Origin: Terriglobales bacterium
GTDB taxonomy: Bacteria > Acidobacteriota > Terriglobia > Terriglobales > Acidobacteriaceae
Direction: 5' to 3'
Assembly (NCBI GenBank): GCA_035691485.1
Contig: DASSIZ010000079.1
Location: forward strand, 1-48,798
Length of the DNA stretch: 48,798 nt
A program made the translations under genes and the position numbers. This document shows positions 36,364 to 44,217 of the stretch, one piece after another (positions within the stretch are counted from its first letter, which is position 1; every line of letters starts with the position of its first letter). The notes beneath the pieces were generated by a model. It did no database searches and had not been told where the DNA came from. It saw only the letters and a program-made list of their open reading frames with translations.

Positions 36364-36817
36364 GGGTCACCTCGGGCTGCAGTTTTCCGGTCGCCTTTTC
36401 ATATCCCTGCGCCGCGTAGTACATGGCGCGGTCGAAAAACTGCTCCAGCAGCTCCATGATCTCCAGTTCGCCGAACACTTCCTTCGGCTTCTCGACCCTC
36501 GCCTCCTGCTTCACAAAATCCCACAGGTGCTCGCGCGTCATGATGATGGCGTACATCAACTCGCTCAGCAGCACGCCCTGCCGCTCGCGCGCCATGCCGA
36601 TCTCGATGTATCGTCGCGCCACGTCTTCTTCCCGCTTGCCCTGCACCCACTCGCCCAGGTGGTCGTATATTTCGTAGACGCGCTGCCGGAATTCCTCCCG
36701 GGGCACGCGCTTGAAGCCTTCGCACTTCTCGCAGGCTTGCAGCTTCATCAGCATGGTCTCGGCCAGGCGGTCGGAATTGTTCTCGATCAGTTGCACCAAC
36801 GCCTCGGCTACTGACAT
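36347..36817 (-). CDS. RsbRD-like helical protein B
   Basis: A 156-residue all-helical protein. Segments VAEALVQLIENNSDRLAETM, EEFRQRVYEIYDHLGEW, DVARRYIEIGMAR, LLSELMYAIIMTREHLWDFV and ELEIMELLEQFFDRAMYYAA give the amphipathic pattern of the RsbRD_N sensor fold. It is a tandem paralogue of the upstream gene with the same helix order. A KC(E/P)xFxRVP motif with an invariant Cys is common to both. The start (36817) is chosen for its AAGGAG site. There is no output domain. It is coupled to the CoA-transferase gene. Confidence 0.85.
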   Translation of the reverse strand: MSVAEALVQLIENNSDRLAETMLMKLQACEKCEGFKRVPREEFRQRVYEIYDHLGEWVQGKREEDVARRYIEIGMARERQGVLLSELMYAIIMTREHLWDFVKQEARVEKPKEVFGELEIMELLEQFFDRAMYYAAQGYEKATGKLQPEVTHVMAR

Positions 36818-36848
36818 CGCATTTCTCCTTCCGGCCCTGGTTGCTGGC

Positions 36849-36880
36849 GCCCACATCGGCCTGCTTCAGCCAATGTGGAG
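36849..36880. repeat. Hairpin between the two RsbRD-like genes
   Basis: GCCCACATCGGCC and GCCAATGTGGAGC flank a short loop. The same CCCACAT...ATGTGG type appears at 20971, 21160 and, weaker, at 37513-37545. It may act as an RNA-stabilising stem in the polycistron. Confidence 0.45.
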
Positions 36881-36887
36881 CCCGCGT

Positions 36888-37352
36888 TCACCGCGCCAGG
36901 ACGTGATCCTTCTCCGCCTCTTTGGCGGACTCTTCATAACCTACGGCCGCGTAGTACATGGCCTTGTCGAAGAACTGCTCCAGCAGTTCCATCATTTCCA
37001 GTTCGCCGAATATTTCCACCGGCTTGTCCAGGTTGGCTTCGTGCTTCAGGTAGTTCCACAGGTGTTCACGGGTCAGCACGATGGCTTCCATCAACTGGCT
37101 CAGCGGCACACCCTGCTTTTGCCGTCGGCTTCCGATCTCGAAGTAGCGCCGGGCGACGTCTTCTTCCTTCTTGCCCAGCAGCCATTCGCCGAGGTGGTCG
37201 TAAATTTCGTAGACACGCTGCTCGAATTCCTGGGCTGGAACCCGCGTGAAGTCCGGGCACTTGCCGGATTCGCGGAGTTTGGCCAGCAGGCTCTTTGCCA
37301 GCCGGTCGGCGTGCGTTTCAATCAGCCTTACTAAGCGATACGCCAGCAACAT
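36888..37352 (-). CDS. RsbRD-like helical protein A
   Basis: A 154-residue all-helical protein and the first gene of the operon. It starts LLAYRLVRLIETHADRLAKSL and continues with EEFEQRVYEIYDHLGEWLLGK-like helices matching its neighbour. The region SGKCPDFTRVP holds a Cys found also in protein B. A perfect AAGGAGG ribosome site lies before the ATG. As there is no STAS, kinase or DNA-binding domain, it may act as a ligand sensor that touches the enzymes encoded downstream or a stressosome-like complex. Such stand-alone doublets are rare to my knowledge. Confidence 0.85.
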   Translation of the reverse strand: MLLAYRLVRLIETHADRLAKSLLAKLRESGKCPDFTRVPAQEFEQRVYEIYDHLGEWLLGKKEEDVARRYFEIGSRRQKQGVPLSQLMEAIVLTREHLWNYLKHEANLDKPVEIFGELEMMELLEQFFDKAMYYAAVGYEESAKEAEKDHVLAR

Positions 37353-37561
37353 AACCGCCTCCTTCGATCAAGGCTTGGCGGCGCCGAGCGTGCCCGCATG
37401 CCGCGGGCGCCGTCTCTCCAGGTCCGCTCTTCCTGGAGCGAGGCGTGTCTTGAGCACGCGTCCGGTTCACCAAGACGGTTTCCATAATGGGTGCCAGGCG
37501 TTTCTGCTTCCGGGCCCACATCTCTTAACTGCAAAGTGTGGGCTGGCACCGCGTTTTTAGC

Positions 37562-37577
37562 CGTGATAGTCGTCACA
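37562..37577. promoter_or_regulatory. CRP/FNR-type box 1
   Basis: CGTGA, six bases (TAGTCG), TCACA: 9 of 10 matches to the CRP consensus TGTGA-N6-TCACA. The start is 22 bp from the start of box 2. Confidence 0.6.
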
Positions 37578-37583
37578 ATCTCC

Positions 37584-37599
37584 CGTGATATAGCTCACG
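37584..37599. promoter_or_regulatory. CRP/FNR-type box 2
   Basis: CGTGA, six bases (TATAGC), TCACG: a symmetric palindrome. Both boxes have the same six-base spacer and lie two helical turns apart, which places both proteins on the same face of the DNA. Confidence 0.6.
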
Positions 37600-37644
37600 A
37601 TCTGCCTGTGCAGCACTTGTGCCTTGCCTGCGTTCCCGACTCTG

Positions 37645-38319
37645 CTAGCTGAGGAAGAACTCCCGCGCCAGTTCCGTCCAGTTCTGGTCCGGCATCTGCG
37701 CCGTCAGGTTATCCATCGCCACGCCGCCGTCCTGCGCCAGCGCGCCCAGCGCTGCCGGGACCCGCTTCTGCAACCGGTTCGCCGCTTCTTCCGTCCACCA
37801 CCGCGCCAGCCCGCCGCTCATCAGGTTGCGGAAGTTCGTCTTCGCATCCGGCGACTGCACCGTGACCAGCCAGCCTTCCCCGTAGGGATCCTTGCGTGCC
37901 AGTTCCGGGTTCTGCACCAGGGCATCGTTGATGTCCGCCACGCTTCCCTCGATCGGCGACAGCATGTCCACCTTGGCGCCGTCGCGGTACATGCTGATCA
38001 GCTTCTGGCCCTGCCGGATCCATTGCCCGCGCTGCGGCAGCGAGACCCGTTCCACCTTGCCCATTAGCTTGCTGGCGAAATCATCCACGCCCACGCGTAC
38101 CAGGCTCGGGCTCTCACTCAGCGCCCAGGTGTGACCGGGGTGAAACCGCAGGTGCTCCGGCACCTGGAACCCGCCCACCAGGCTCGGCTGCAACTGCGTC
38201 GCTGTCTCGCGCGCCACTGCCACCGCCGGCTGTACCGCGATCTGCACCTGCTTCTTGCTGAAGAAATGATCGATAAGCAGGAAGATGATGAATGTCGAGA
38301 GAACCAGGATGACTGTCAT
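37645..38319 (-). CDS. Membrane-anchored GcvH-like protein without the lipoyl lysine
   Basis: A 224-residue protein. Residues 3-19 are a membrane helix (VILVLSTFIIFLLIDHF). Residues 55-157 have the glycine-cleavage H-protein fold: FHPGHTWALSES, VGVDDFASKLMGKVERVSLP, SPIEGSVADINDALVQNPEL, DPYGEGWLVTV. In H-protein the lipoyl lysine lies in ESVKAAS; the ungapped counterpart here is YRDGAKV, with Gly114 at that place and a lysine two residues on. It probably carries no lipoyl group. It lies directly upstream of the regulated operon. The C-terminal helix (WWTEEAANRLQKRV) is extra. Confidence 0.8.
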   Translation of the reverse strand: MTVILVLSTFIIFLLIDHFFSKKQVQIAVQPAVAVARETATQLQPSLVGGFQVPEHLRFHPGHTWALSESPSLVRVGVDDFASKLMGKVERVSLPQRGQWIRQGQKLISMYRDGAKVDMLSPIEGSVADINDALVQNPELARKDPYGEGWLVTVQSPDAKTNFRNLMSGGLARWWTEEAANRLQKRVPAALGALAQDGGVAMDNLTAQMPDQNWTELAREFFLS

Positions 38320-38739
38320 ATGCGTGCCTCGGCTGGCCTTCGATTTCCGGGCTCCCCGTCGCGGGCGCCTGTGCTTGTTTCGGGCCGTTCGCCACTCTCT
38401 TCTAAGGCAATCGCCATGCCATGAGGCGCCGTGCCGGTTGGAATCTCAGCAACATGTCCGTATGTATCGCGAAACGATGGATTTGCAGTGATAGTCAGGC
38501 GATGGTTAGAAATCTGCTGATGTTTTTTGCAGCGGAGCTTTGAGGACCTTTTCAGCAGTGATTTCAGCGGGCGAATCGATCGTAGCGCGCGGCATGCCCA
38601 TGGCTCGTGCGGAATCAATGGCTTACAAGATTGTCGTGGCCGCTGGTTTCTTTTACATCACCTGTTGCATATTGCCGCATCCGCAGAGCTCGACCTTGAA
38701 AGTTAGCCGTTAGCCCTCTCTTAATTTTAGGAGGTGTCC
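38320..38739. other. Intergenic region, no gene recognised
   Basis: It holds promoter DNA for the GcvH-like gene, a short heptamer doublet TTAGCCG/TTAGCCC at 38703-38716 and nothing else I can support. A frame on the minus strand overlapping the GcvH-like start is not protein-like. Confidence 0.4.
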
Positions 38740-39405
38740 TTATTGTTCTGCCTGTCCTCTGACCACCAGCGCAATCGGCACCGGCTTGCCGTCCTGCGTT
38801 TTGACCGCGCCAGCGAAAACCTGGAAGCCGTCAGGACTCTGATACGTGCGCGGGACATCGCCAGTGTCCGTCGCAAGCAGCACAAACGCCGCAGGATGGT
38901 TTGTCCCCGCAACCTGAGCGCTCAACTTCACCAGCTGTGCGAAGTCATACGCGGTCGTGGGATCGACATCGGTGCTTGCCGGGAGCAGCAGCACGAAGTC
39001 TCGTGTCGGCGCCACGCCCATGTGGTTGCCGTCCTCCGGTAGTTGTTCATAGCGCATGGTGTAAAAGCCGGGCCGGATCGTCTGGCCGCGAAAGTCGCTT
39101 CCGCTGCCGGGGAATTGGATCACGCCGACCAGCGTCGATTCCGCCATCTCGGGATACGCCGCGCCTCTGACGGCCGCAACCTTGCCAACGGGCAGCGACT
39201 TGCGCAGCCAGATCTGGCACAGCACGCTGCCGTCGGGCCGCACCAGCTTCGCGCCCGTTGGATCGAGCGCCGATCGGATTGCAGCCGGAACCGCAGCATC
39301 GCCGCCGGGCGCCGGCGCCTTCTCCAGCTTGGCTTGCGGGAACGCGGGCAGCGAGGAAACGCAGAGGGCGAGAGCACATAAAGAAGAGAATCTGCGGCTG
39401 TGCAT
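38740..39405 (-). CDS. Exported protein of unknown function
   Basis: A 221-residue exported protein. The signal peptide is RRFSSLCALALCVSSLPAFPQ. The mature part looks beta-rich with a conserved-looking core: FRGQTIRPGFYTMRYEQLPEDGNH followed by MGVAPTRDFVLLLPAS. Such sequences recur in Acidobacteria as secreted proteins of unknown role. A CRP/FNR-like palindrome lies at 39442-39457, about 45 bases before the start codon. No lipobox or enzyme motif was seen. Confidence 0.8.
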   Translation of the reverse strand: MHSRRFSSLCALALCVSSLPAFPQAKLEKAPAPGGDAAVPAAIRSALDPTGAKLVRPDGSVLCQIWLRKSLPVGKVAAVRGAAYPEMAESTLVGVIQFPGSGSDFRGQTIRPGFYTMRYEQLPEDGNHMGVAPTRDFVLLLPASTDVDPTTAYDFAQLVKLSAQVAGTNHPAAFVLLATDTGDVPRTYQSPDGFQVFAGAVKTQDGKPVPIALVVRGQAEQ

Positions 39406-39441
39406 GACGGGTTCAGTCTAGCGCGTCGAGCGGATTGTCAA

Positions 39442-39457
39442 CGTGACGCTGATCACT
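39442..39457. promoter_or_regulatory. CRP/FNR-family palindrome
   Basis: CGTGA, six bases (CGCTGA), TCACT. It lies in the upstream region of the exported protein gene at 38740-39405. The GTGA-N6-TCAC core matches all positions. Confidence 0.45.
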
Positions 39458-39464
39458 GCTCACA

Positions 39465-39565
39465 AATTGCGGAATCGGTAACTGCGGAACTGCGGAATTG
39501 AAAAATGAGTCTGCCCCGGTATTTTCAATGACCCGATTCCGCGGTTCGGCAATCACGCAATCGGC
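39465..39565. repeat. Inverted pair of octamer-period tracts
   Basis: Left arm 39465-39503: AATTGCGG, AATCGGT (7 bases), AACTGCGG, AACTGCGG, AATTGAAA. Right arm 39526-39565: CAATGACC, CGATTCCG, CGGTTCGG, CAATCACG, CAATCGGC. The right arm has five units at exactly 8 bp and touches the stop codon of the next gene. The two arms are largely complementary. Confidence 0.8.
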
Positions 39566-40291
39566 TTAGTCGCCGGACGCGTGATGCGGTGCCACCGGTA
39601 CGCCGCCAACCGCGAACGTGCCCACAAAGGCGCTGCGGCGGTCGTGCGCGGACCAGGTCTCGCCCAGCGCCGGACCTCGGTATTCATCGGTCAGGGCCAC
39701 TGCCGGCATGGAGTGAGCGGTTGCGGTCAACGGCGGATAGAACGTCACCTCGTTGCCGCAAAAGTGATCGTTCTCGTTAATGGGACGCGTCTGCACGACC
39801 GCGAACTGTCCGGCGCGCAGCAGGGCACGGCCGTGGTGTTCCGCGGACATGGCCAGCTCCACCGGCGCGGCGATCACGTTGTCCACGTTTTCGAGCAGCT
39901 GTCCGCCCATGTGACGGGCAAAGCTGACCAGCGCCTGGCGCTGCGCGGGCGTGGCCTGTTCGTCCACGATGAGCACCGATTTCGCCGGATACGGATTCTC
40001 GTAAGGATCGCCGAGAGTGGCCTTGGCGCGCACGGCGGCGGCGATGGCGAGACCGTCGAGTGCGACGCCATTCCACGAGCCGTGGCGAACGCGCCAGCCG
40101 AGGATGGCCTCATTGCCGGTAAGGCCAACTTCGCCGTTGGCGAAGCACTGCCCGGTATAAATGTCGGCGGAACGGGTCTCGATGTAATCGCCGGCAATTT
40201 GCTGCGCCACAGCGGGCGCGGTCATGAATGCAGCCATCATCAAAAGCGCGACGGAGAACAAAGCGAGCTTTCTCACGGCAGAACTCCTCAC
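39566..40291 (-). CDS. Exported protein similar to DUF1326-type proteins
   Basis: A 241-residue exported protein with a long signal peptide (to about residue 30, AVAQQ). The mature start IAGDYIETRSADIYTGQC and the middle ALDGLAIAAAVRAKATLG... SVLIVDEQATPAQRQALVSFARHMGGQL resemble the DUF1326 pattern, including the xDExATxxQR core. Function unknown; a stress- or metal-related role has been proposed for similar proteins, but nothing in this sequence proves it. The identification is by pattern only. Confidence 0.75.
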   Translation of the reverse strand: MRSSAVRKLALFSVALLMMAAFMTAPAVAQQIAGDYIETRSADIYTGQCFANGEVGLTGNEAILGWRVRHGSWNGVALDGLAIAAAVRAKATLGDPYENPYPAKSVLIVDEQATPAQRQALVSFARHMGGQLLENVDNVIAAPVELAMSAEHHGRALLRAGQFAVVQTRPINENDHFCGNEVTFYPPLTATAHSMPAVALTDEYRGPALGETWSAHDRRSAFVGTFAVGGVPVAPHHASGD

Positions 40292-40408
40292 CCAAGAGGG
40301 ATGTTCTAATTTTACCCGCGGGCAGAGCTGCTCGCTATCGCGCCGGGCCCAACGCGAGGGACGAATAGCAGTCGCGCGTCGAGCGCAATCCTGCTACTTT
40401 CTTGCGCC

Positions 40409-40741
40409 ATGAAGCTGAAGACCATTTACCTGGCATTGTGTTGCTTCGGGGCGGTGTTGCCGTATTGGCAATTTGTGCCGTGGGTGGCGGCGCATGGCCT
40501 GGACGCCAGGCTGCTGATCGAGGAGCTGTTCGCGAACCGGATCAGCGCATTTTTCGGTGCGGATGTGATCGTTTCGGCGGTCGTGCTCCTGGTGTTCATC
40601 CAAGGGGAGGGCGGTCGAGCCGAAATCCGTCACCGCTGGCTGGCGGCGCTGGCGACGCTGGCAGTCGGGGTGTCGCTGGGACTGCCGCTGTTCCTGTACC
40701 TGCGTGAGCGGCAGCAGCAGAAAATCACCTTTGAGTCTTAG
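40409..40741 (+). CDS. Small membrane protein, DUF2834-like
   Basis: A 110-residue protein with three membrane helices: TIYLALCCFGAVLPYWQFVP, FFGADVIVSAVVLLVFI and LAALATLAVGVSLGLPLFLY. The pattern, including ISAFFGADVIVSAVVL, matches DUF2834. Function is unknown. No Shine-Dalgarno is visible before the ATG. It diverges from the DUF1326-like gene. Confidence 0.8.
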   Translation: MKLKTIYLALCCFGAVLPYWQFVPWVAAHGLDARLLIEELFANRISAFFGADVIVSAVVLLVFIQGEGGRAEIRHRWLAALATLAVGVSLGLPLFLYLRERQQQKITFES

Positions 40742-40850
40742 ACGTTATCCACCCCTCGGTCTCGTGCTCCGTCAAGGTTGAACAGGCCAGGTAAACTGCG
40801 ACAAGCCTCTTGTAAATTGTCATAGTAGCTTCTTAAGTGCAGCGACTGAC

Positions 40851-41633
40851 CTACCGCGTTGCGAGGAATAAGGTCCCCTTAGTTCCTCCTGCAGCCGTTC
40901 CGCCAAATAACAGCTGCCGTGTCGTGTTGTTGGAGAGCAGGTAAGTGATGCCGATCCCAGTGGCGGTCTGCCCGGGCAGCAGGCACGCGCTGGTGTTAGC
41001 AAATGTCAGTGTAAGCGTAAAAAAATTCTTAGCGCCGTCAGCTACAAGCGTTCCCGAAAACGTGCAGCCGAGATTGGAGCCGCTGAGCGTGCCGTTGGAA
41101 GCTATCGTGACCGTTGCGCTACTTCCATCCAACAAGTTCCCCGACCACGTACCGGTGATCGCAGATAAACTTGCCGGCATATTGAAGTTGAATTGAGAGG
41201 TGGGAATCGAATTGCCCGTGAATGTCGCTGTTACTCCACTCTCCACAAGTGAACCATTCAGGCTCGTACCCGGAACATAGGTAGCTGTCAGGCTTCCAGT
41301 GCTCGTTAGCCCTGTGTAATAAAAATCTGTCACACTGGCCGTATAAGCTCCGTTCTTAGAGGTGCCTTGGCCGGTTATCATTCCGGAAATCAAAAAGAGG
41401 TTTCCGGTAGTCGTACCATAGATTGCAAAGTAACTGTCGTTAGGCAGCACGATGCTTTCAAAGGACGAGCCTGTCGGCGACGTGGATGACCCCGAATAGA
41501 CTCCCTGCGCTTGCCCAGTCGTGCTTTGTGTGGTTGAACTGGAACTGCTGCTACTAGAGCTGCTGTTACTGGAACTCCCACCACAGCTTGCCAAGAGGCA
41601 CACGACTCCTAGTAATCCTATTAGTCGTCTCAT
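40851..41633 (-). CDS. Lipoprotein with poly-serine linker
   Basis: A 260-residue lipoprotein: signal peptide RRLIGLLGVVCLLASC with lipobox LLASC, so Cys17 should be acylated. A run of serines follows (residues 20-33) as a flexible linker, then a threonine/glycine/serine-rich beta domain (GTTTGNLFLISGMITGQG, ATVTIASNGTLSGSNLG). Codon use is visibly lower in GC than its neighbours, with many act, agt and tct codons. It looks like a surface lipoprotein of unknown binding partner, possibly recently acquired. Confidence 0.8.
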   Translation of the reverse strand: MRRLIGLLGVVCLLASCGGSSSNSSSSSSSSSSTTQSTTGQAQGVYSGSSTSPTGSSFESIVLPNDSYFAIYGTTTGNLFLISGMITGQGTSKNGAYTASVTDFYYTGLTSTGSLTATYVPGTSLNGSLVESGVTATFTGNSIPTSQFNFNMPASLSAITGTWSGNLLDGSSATVTIASNGTLSGSNLGCTFSGTLVADGAKNFFTLTLTFANTSACLLPGQTATGIGITYLLSNNTTRQLLFGGTAAGGTKGTLFLATR

Positions 41634-42118
41634 TGAAAAAACTCTCCAAGCAGAGTCTTGTTTATCTCGCTCCGGCGAAACAAAATATTCACGTCGCCAT
41701 GCAAGCGGTTGCTTGCATCACACCACGCCTGTCAGTGACCGTCAATTGTTATCAGGCGGTTCAACTTTGGATTCAGTTCCAAATTGGGAATCAGCTGGTT
41801 TGTGAAGCCGCACTGCCACGTTGCACAAAGACGGCAAGGCTGGGAAAAAACTTTGTTTGGGTCTTACGATATGCGCTGTTCACGCTCTTTGACTATCGTG
41901 GCTTGGCATCACGTTCGTAACTCGCCTTTTGATGGTGGTGTTCGCGCGCGCGAACGCGGGGTCCTTCGGCTTGGGCGTTCGCCCTCGCTCAGGATGACAA
42001 TCAACGGATCTGCACATATTTGCCATCACCCGGGGTGAGTTGCGATTGTTCATGACTGAATTTCGGACATAAACGCCTTGCGATTCGCGTTTTGCCCAGC
42101 GTTGCTCGGCGGCGGTTG
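41634..42118. other. Intergenic region with dispersed repeat
   Basis: The best copy of the 45-bp dispersed repeat (41965-42000) lies here with a TTCGCGCGCGCGAA palindrome just before it. Upstream is the AT-richer promoter of the lipoprotein gene. No gene is supported. Confidence 0.5.
41965..42000. repeat. Dispersed 45-bp intergenic repeat, copy 2
   Basis: GGGTCCTTCGGCTTGGGCG, then TTCGCCCTCGCTC and AGGATGACAATC. It agrees with the copy at 1768-1807 at nearly all positions. Confidence 0.65.
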
Positions 42119-43348
42119 TCAGTGTGCGATGAAGAATTCGTTCCAGCCGTGGGCGCCGGAACCGGCGCCAGGGACGGAAGAGATGCCGAGGGCGTCCATA
42201 GTAAAGCGCAGCGTGTTTTCGTGCTGCCCGAAGGTGGAAGAGCGGTAGCCCGGCTTCGACCATGCCGGGCTGACGAAGACGATGGGGACTTTGCCGCCGC
42301 CGTTGCTGTTGTCGGAATCGGATTCGTCGAACCAGACGATGAGCACGCCATCGGCGCGGAAGGCGGGATCGGCGAGCAGCGCCCCAATGTTGGCTTGCAG
42401 CCACTGGTCGGCGACGGCTTCACAGGCGTCGATACCGTTCGGACACTCGTGCGCGTCGTGGTCAATGTTGGGCACAACGAAGCTGTACTGCGGAAGTTTT
42501 CCGGCGCCGAGGTCGGAGCCGAACTGGGCAAAGGGCACGATGTCGGCCTTGGCCATCGCCGCGTCATTCTGCACATCGGAGAAAAAAGTGAACGGGTTGT
42601 GACGCCGGACGTAGAGCCCGGTGTCGCCGCCCAGGTATCCGGCCGAGGGCAGGTCCTCGGCATAGGAGCGCCAGGATTTGCCGGCGGAGTTGAGGCGGCG
42701 GACGACGTTGTCGGCGGTGACCACGCCGCTGAAGCCGTCGTCGTTGGTGATGATCTGGCCGGTGGTCAGCATGAAGTAATTGCCGATCGACGGATGCGTG
42801 TTGGCGTAGTAGTTGGTGCCCAGGCCGTAGCTGGAGATGAGCGAATTCAGGTACGGCATGGCCGAAGTGTTGCCGACCACGGTGGAGTAGTTCTTGTTTT
42901 CCAGGGCAACAATCACAACGTGTCCGAAGGCGAAGCCGGGGGCCGGTGGCGGCGGAGGAGGAGGCGCACTGGTAACGGTCACGGCGATGGACGAGGTGGC
43001 GCTGCCGCCGGCGCCGGTGGCGGTCGCGGTATAGGTAGTGCTGGAGGAGGGCGTAACCGTAATTGATCCTGAGGCCGCCAGGCTCAAACCGCCGGGCTGA
43101 ATGGTGACCGAGGTGGCGTTGGTGGTGGTCCAGGAAAGGACGGAGCTTTGGCCGGCGGTGATGCTGGCGGGGCTGGCGCTGAGGTGCACGGCTGGCGCAG
43201 GCGTGGAGGGCGGCGCAGAGCCGGGAGGCGTGGTGGAAGCGGGCGGAGCGGTGGTTTGGGTGGAGGCGCTGCCGCCGCAGGCGGTCATCGCCGACGTCAT
43301 TGCGATGACTAGAAGAAAGACCAACTGGTGCCCGTGTTCGGCCCTCAT
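42119..43348 (-). CDS. Secreted phosphoesterase-family lipoprotein with Ig-like domain
   Basis: A 409-residue protein. A signal peptide with lipobox-like MTAC (Cys near 24) is followed by a Pro/Thr/Ser linker, then an Ig-like or bacterial big-domain region (HLSASPASITAGQSSVLSWT to VTVTSA), a proline run, and a C-terminal phosphoesterase domain: HVVIVALENKNYSTV, PYLNSLISSYG, NIDHDAHE, IVWFDESDSDN and FGQHENTLRF. These motifs match the acid phosphatase/phospholipase C-like family (PF04185). It should act on phosphate esters outside the cell. The start at 43348 was chosen over 43354 for its ribosome site. Confidence 0.88.
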   Translation of the reverse strand: MRAEHGHQLVFLLVIAMTSAMTACGGSASTQTTAPPASTTPPGSAPPSTPAPAVHLSASPASITAGQSSVLSWTTTNATSVTIQPGGLSLAASGSITVTPSSSTTYTATATGAGGSATSSIAVTVTSAPPPPPPPAPGFAFGHVVIVALENKNYSTVVGNTSAMPYLNSLISSYGLGTNYYANTHPSIGNYFMLTTGQIITNDDGFSGVVTADNVVRRLNSAGKSWRSYAEDLPSAGYLGGDTGLYVRRHNPFTFFSDVQNDAAMAKADIVPFAQFGSDLGAGKLPQYSFVVPNIDHDAHECPNGIDACEAVADQWLQANIGALLADPAFRADGVLIVWFDESDSDNSNGGGKVPIVFVSPAWSKPGYRSSTFGQHENTLRFTMDALGISSVPGAGSGAHGWNEFFIAH

Positions 43349-43529
43349 GACCATTCCTGAGATGCTGATAGAACACGCCGGGAGCGCTGGGGAAAGTAAG
43401 AAGGAAGCAGGCAGAAGCTAAGAAGAAGTGAGAAAGGAAAAAAAGCGGGCGAGCCGGGGGAAGCTCGCCCGCGCCAGGGGAGGGTGCGAGCCGGGTTGCA
43501 GGCAATCGACCCGCGACCCGGGGGGAGGG

Positions 43530-43853
43530 TTAAGCGGCCTTGCCCTTGACGATGCGGTGAGTCGTCGAGGTGTCCACGTTGAAGGTCTGGACCTTCGGCG
43601 GTGTTTCCATCAGCGACGAAAGAATGTCGGTGACATTGTGAAACTGCTCGCGGTTATAGCGCTCGGCATCCTGCTCGGATTGCCAGAAGCTGAGGGCGAG
43701 GACGCGGTCGGGCTCGGTGAGGGAGACCAGGGTGATCTCATCAACGAAGCCCGGTTGCTTGCTCAGGATCGGCAGGACCTTGTCGTTGATGTTGTTGGTG
43801 AGGTCGCGCGACTTGCCCGTCTTGGTGCGAATTTCGACCACTCTTGTGAACAT
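43530..43853 (-). CDS. ABM-domain (antibiotic biosynthesis monooxygenase-like) protein
   Basis: A 107-residue ferredoxin-like dimeric alpha-beta barrel protein. Strands and helices follow the ABM pattern: FTRVVEIRTKTGKSRDLTNNI, then KVLPILSKQPGFVDEITLVS, PDRVLALSFWQSEQDAERY. The start at 43853 is fixed by AAGGAGGATCGC immediately upstream. Family members include monooxygenases and many small-molecule-binding proteins with unknown jobs. The last 20 residues (FNVDTSTTHRIVKGKAA) form an unusual tail. It is monocistronic. Confidence 0.85.
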   Translation of the reverse strand: MFTRVVEIRTKTGKSRDLTNNINDKVLPILSKQPGFVDEITLVSLTEPDRVLALSFWQSEQDAERYNREQFHNVTDILSSLMETPPKVQTFNVDTSTTHRIVKGKAA

Positions 43854-44216
43854 GCGATCCTCCTTCCGGAAGACTAGTCGCCGCGGTGGAAAACGATCAG
43901 CCACAGCGGGCGCCGCGGAACAAGTCGGAAGGAAGATGAAGTTAGAACGGAAGACTGCGCTCTTGGAGAGCCAATGCGCGATCCCATCCTACAACTCAGC
44001 TTTTCGTCCTTACGTCTTGTAGACCCCGGTGCCGATGCATGGAAAACGCGTGGTCGACCATCGCCGTCGGCGGCGGCAGGTTTGGGCCGATGTCGAAAAC
44101 GCTACGCCCGGAAAACGGCGAGGTCAATGCCGGGGATTGGTGCAAAGGACCCCCGGGGCTACACAATCTGGCGCCGCTGCGCGGCTGCACTAACCTCTAA
44201 CTCCTAACTTCAGCCC
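43854..44216. other. Intergenic region, no gene recognised
   Basis: It contains a CCCCCGGGGC palindrome at about 44144-44158 and a heptamer-period tract at 44190-44217 ending at the stop codon of the next gene. No frame has a ribosome site and protein-like composition. Confidence 0.45.
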
Positions 44217-44217
44217 T
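44190..44217. repeat. Heptamer-period tract at a stop codon
   Basis: CTAACCT, CTAACTC, CTAACTT, CAGCCCT: four units with an exact 7-bp step, directly touching the stop of the gene at 44217-44441. Confidence 0.75.

Larger units (their letters stand above)
37353..37644. other. Regulatory region of the RsbRD/CoA-transferase/oxidoreductase operon
   Basis: It contains two CRP/FNR-like palindromes (37562-37577, 37584-37599), a CCCACAC...GTGTGGG-type hairpin at 37513-37545 and a GC-rich leader of over 150 bases with further stems. No gene was seen. TTAAGA on the minus strand near 37523-37528 is a possible -10 box. Confidence 0.5.

Noticed and set aside
41805-41860. GCACAAAGACGGCAAGGCTGGG, examined as a riboswitch
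   Set aside because: It does not contain the paired core of any class I know, and no plus-strand gene follows.
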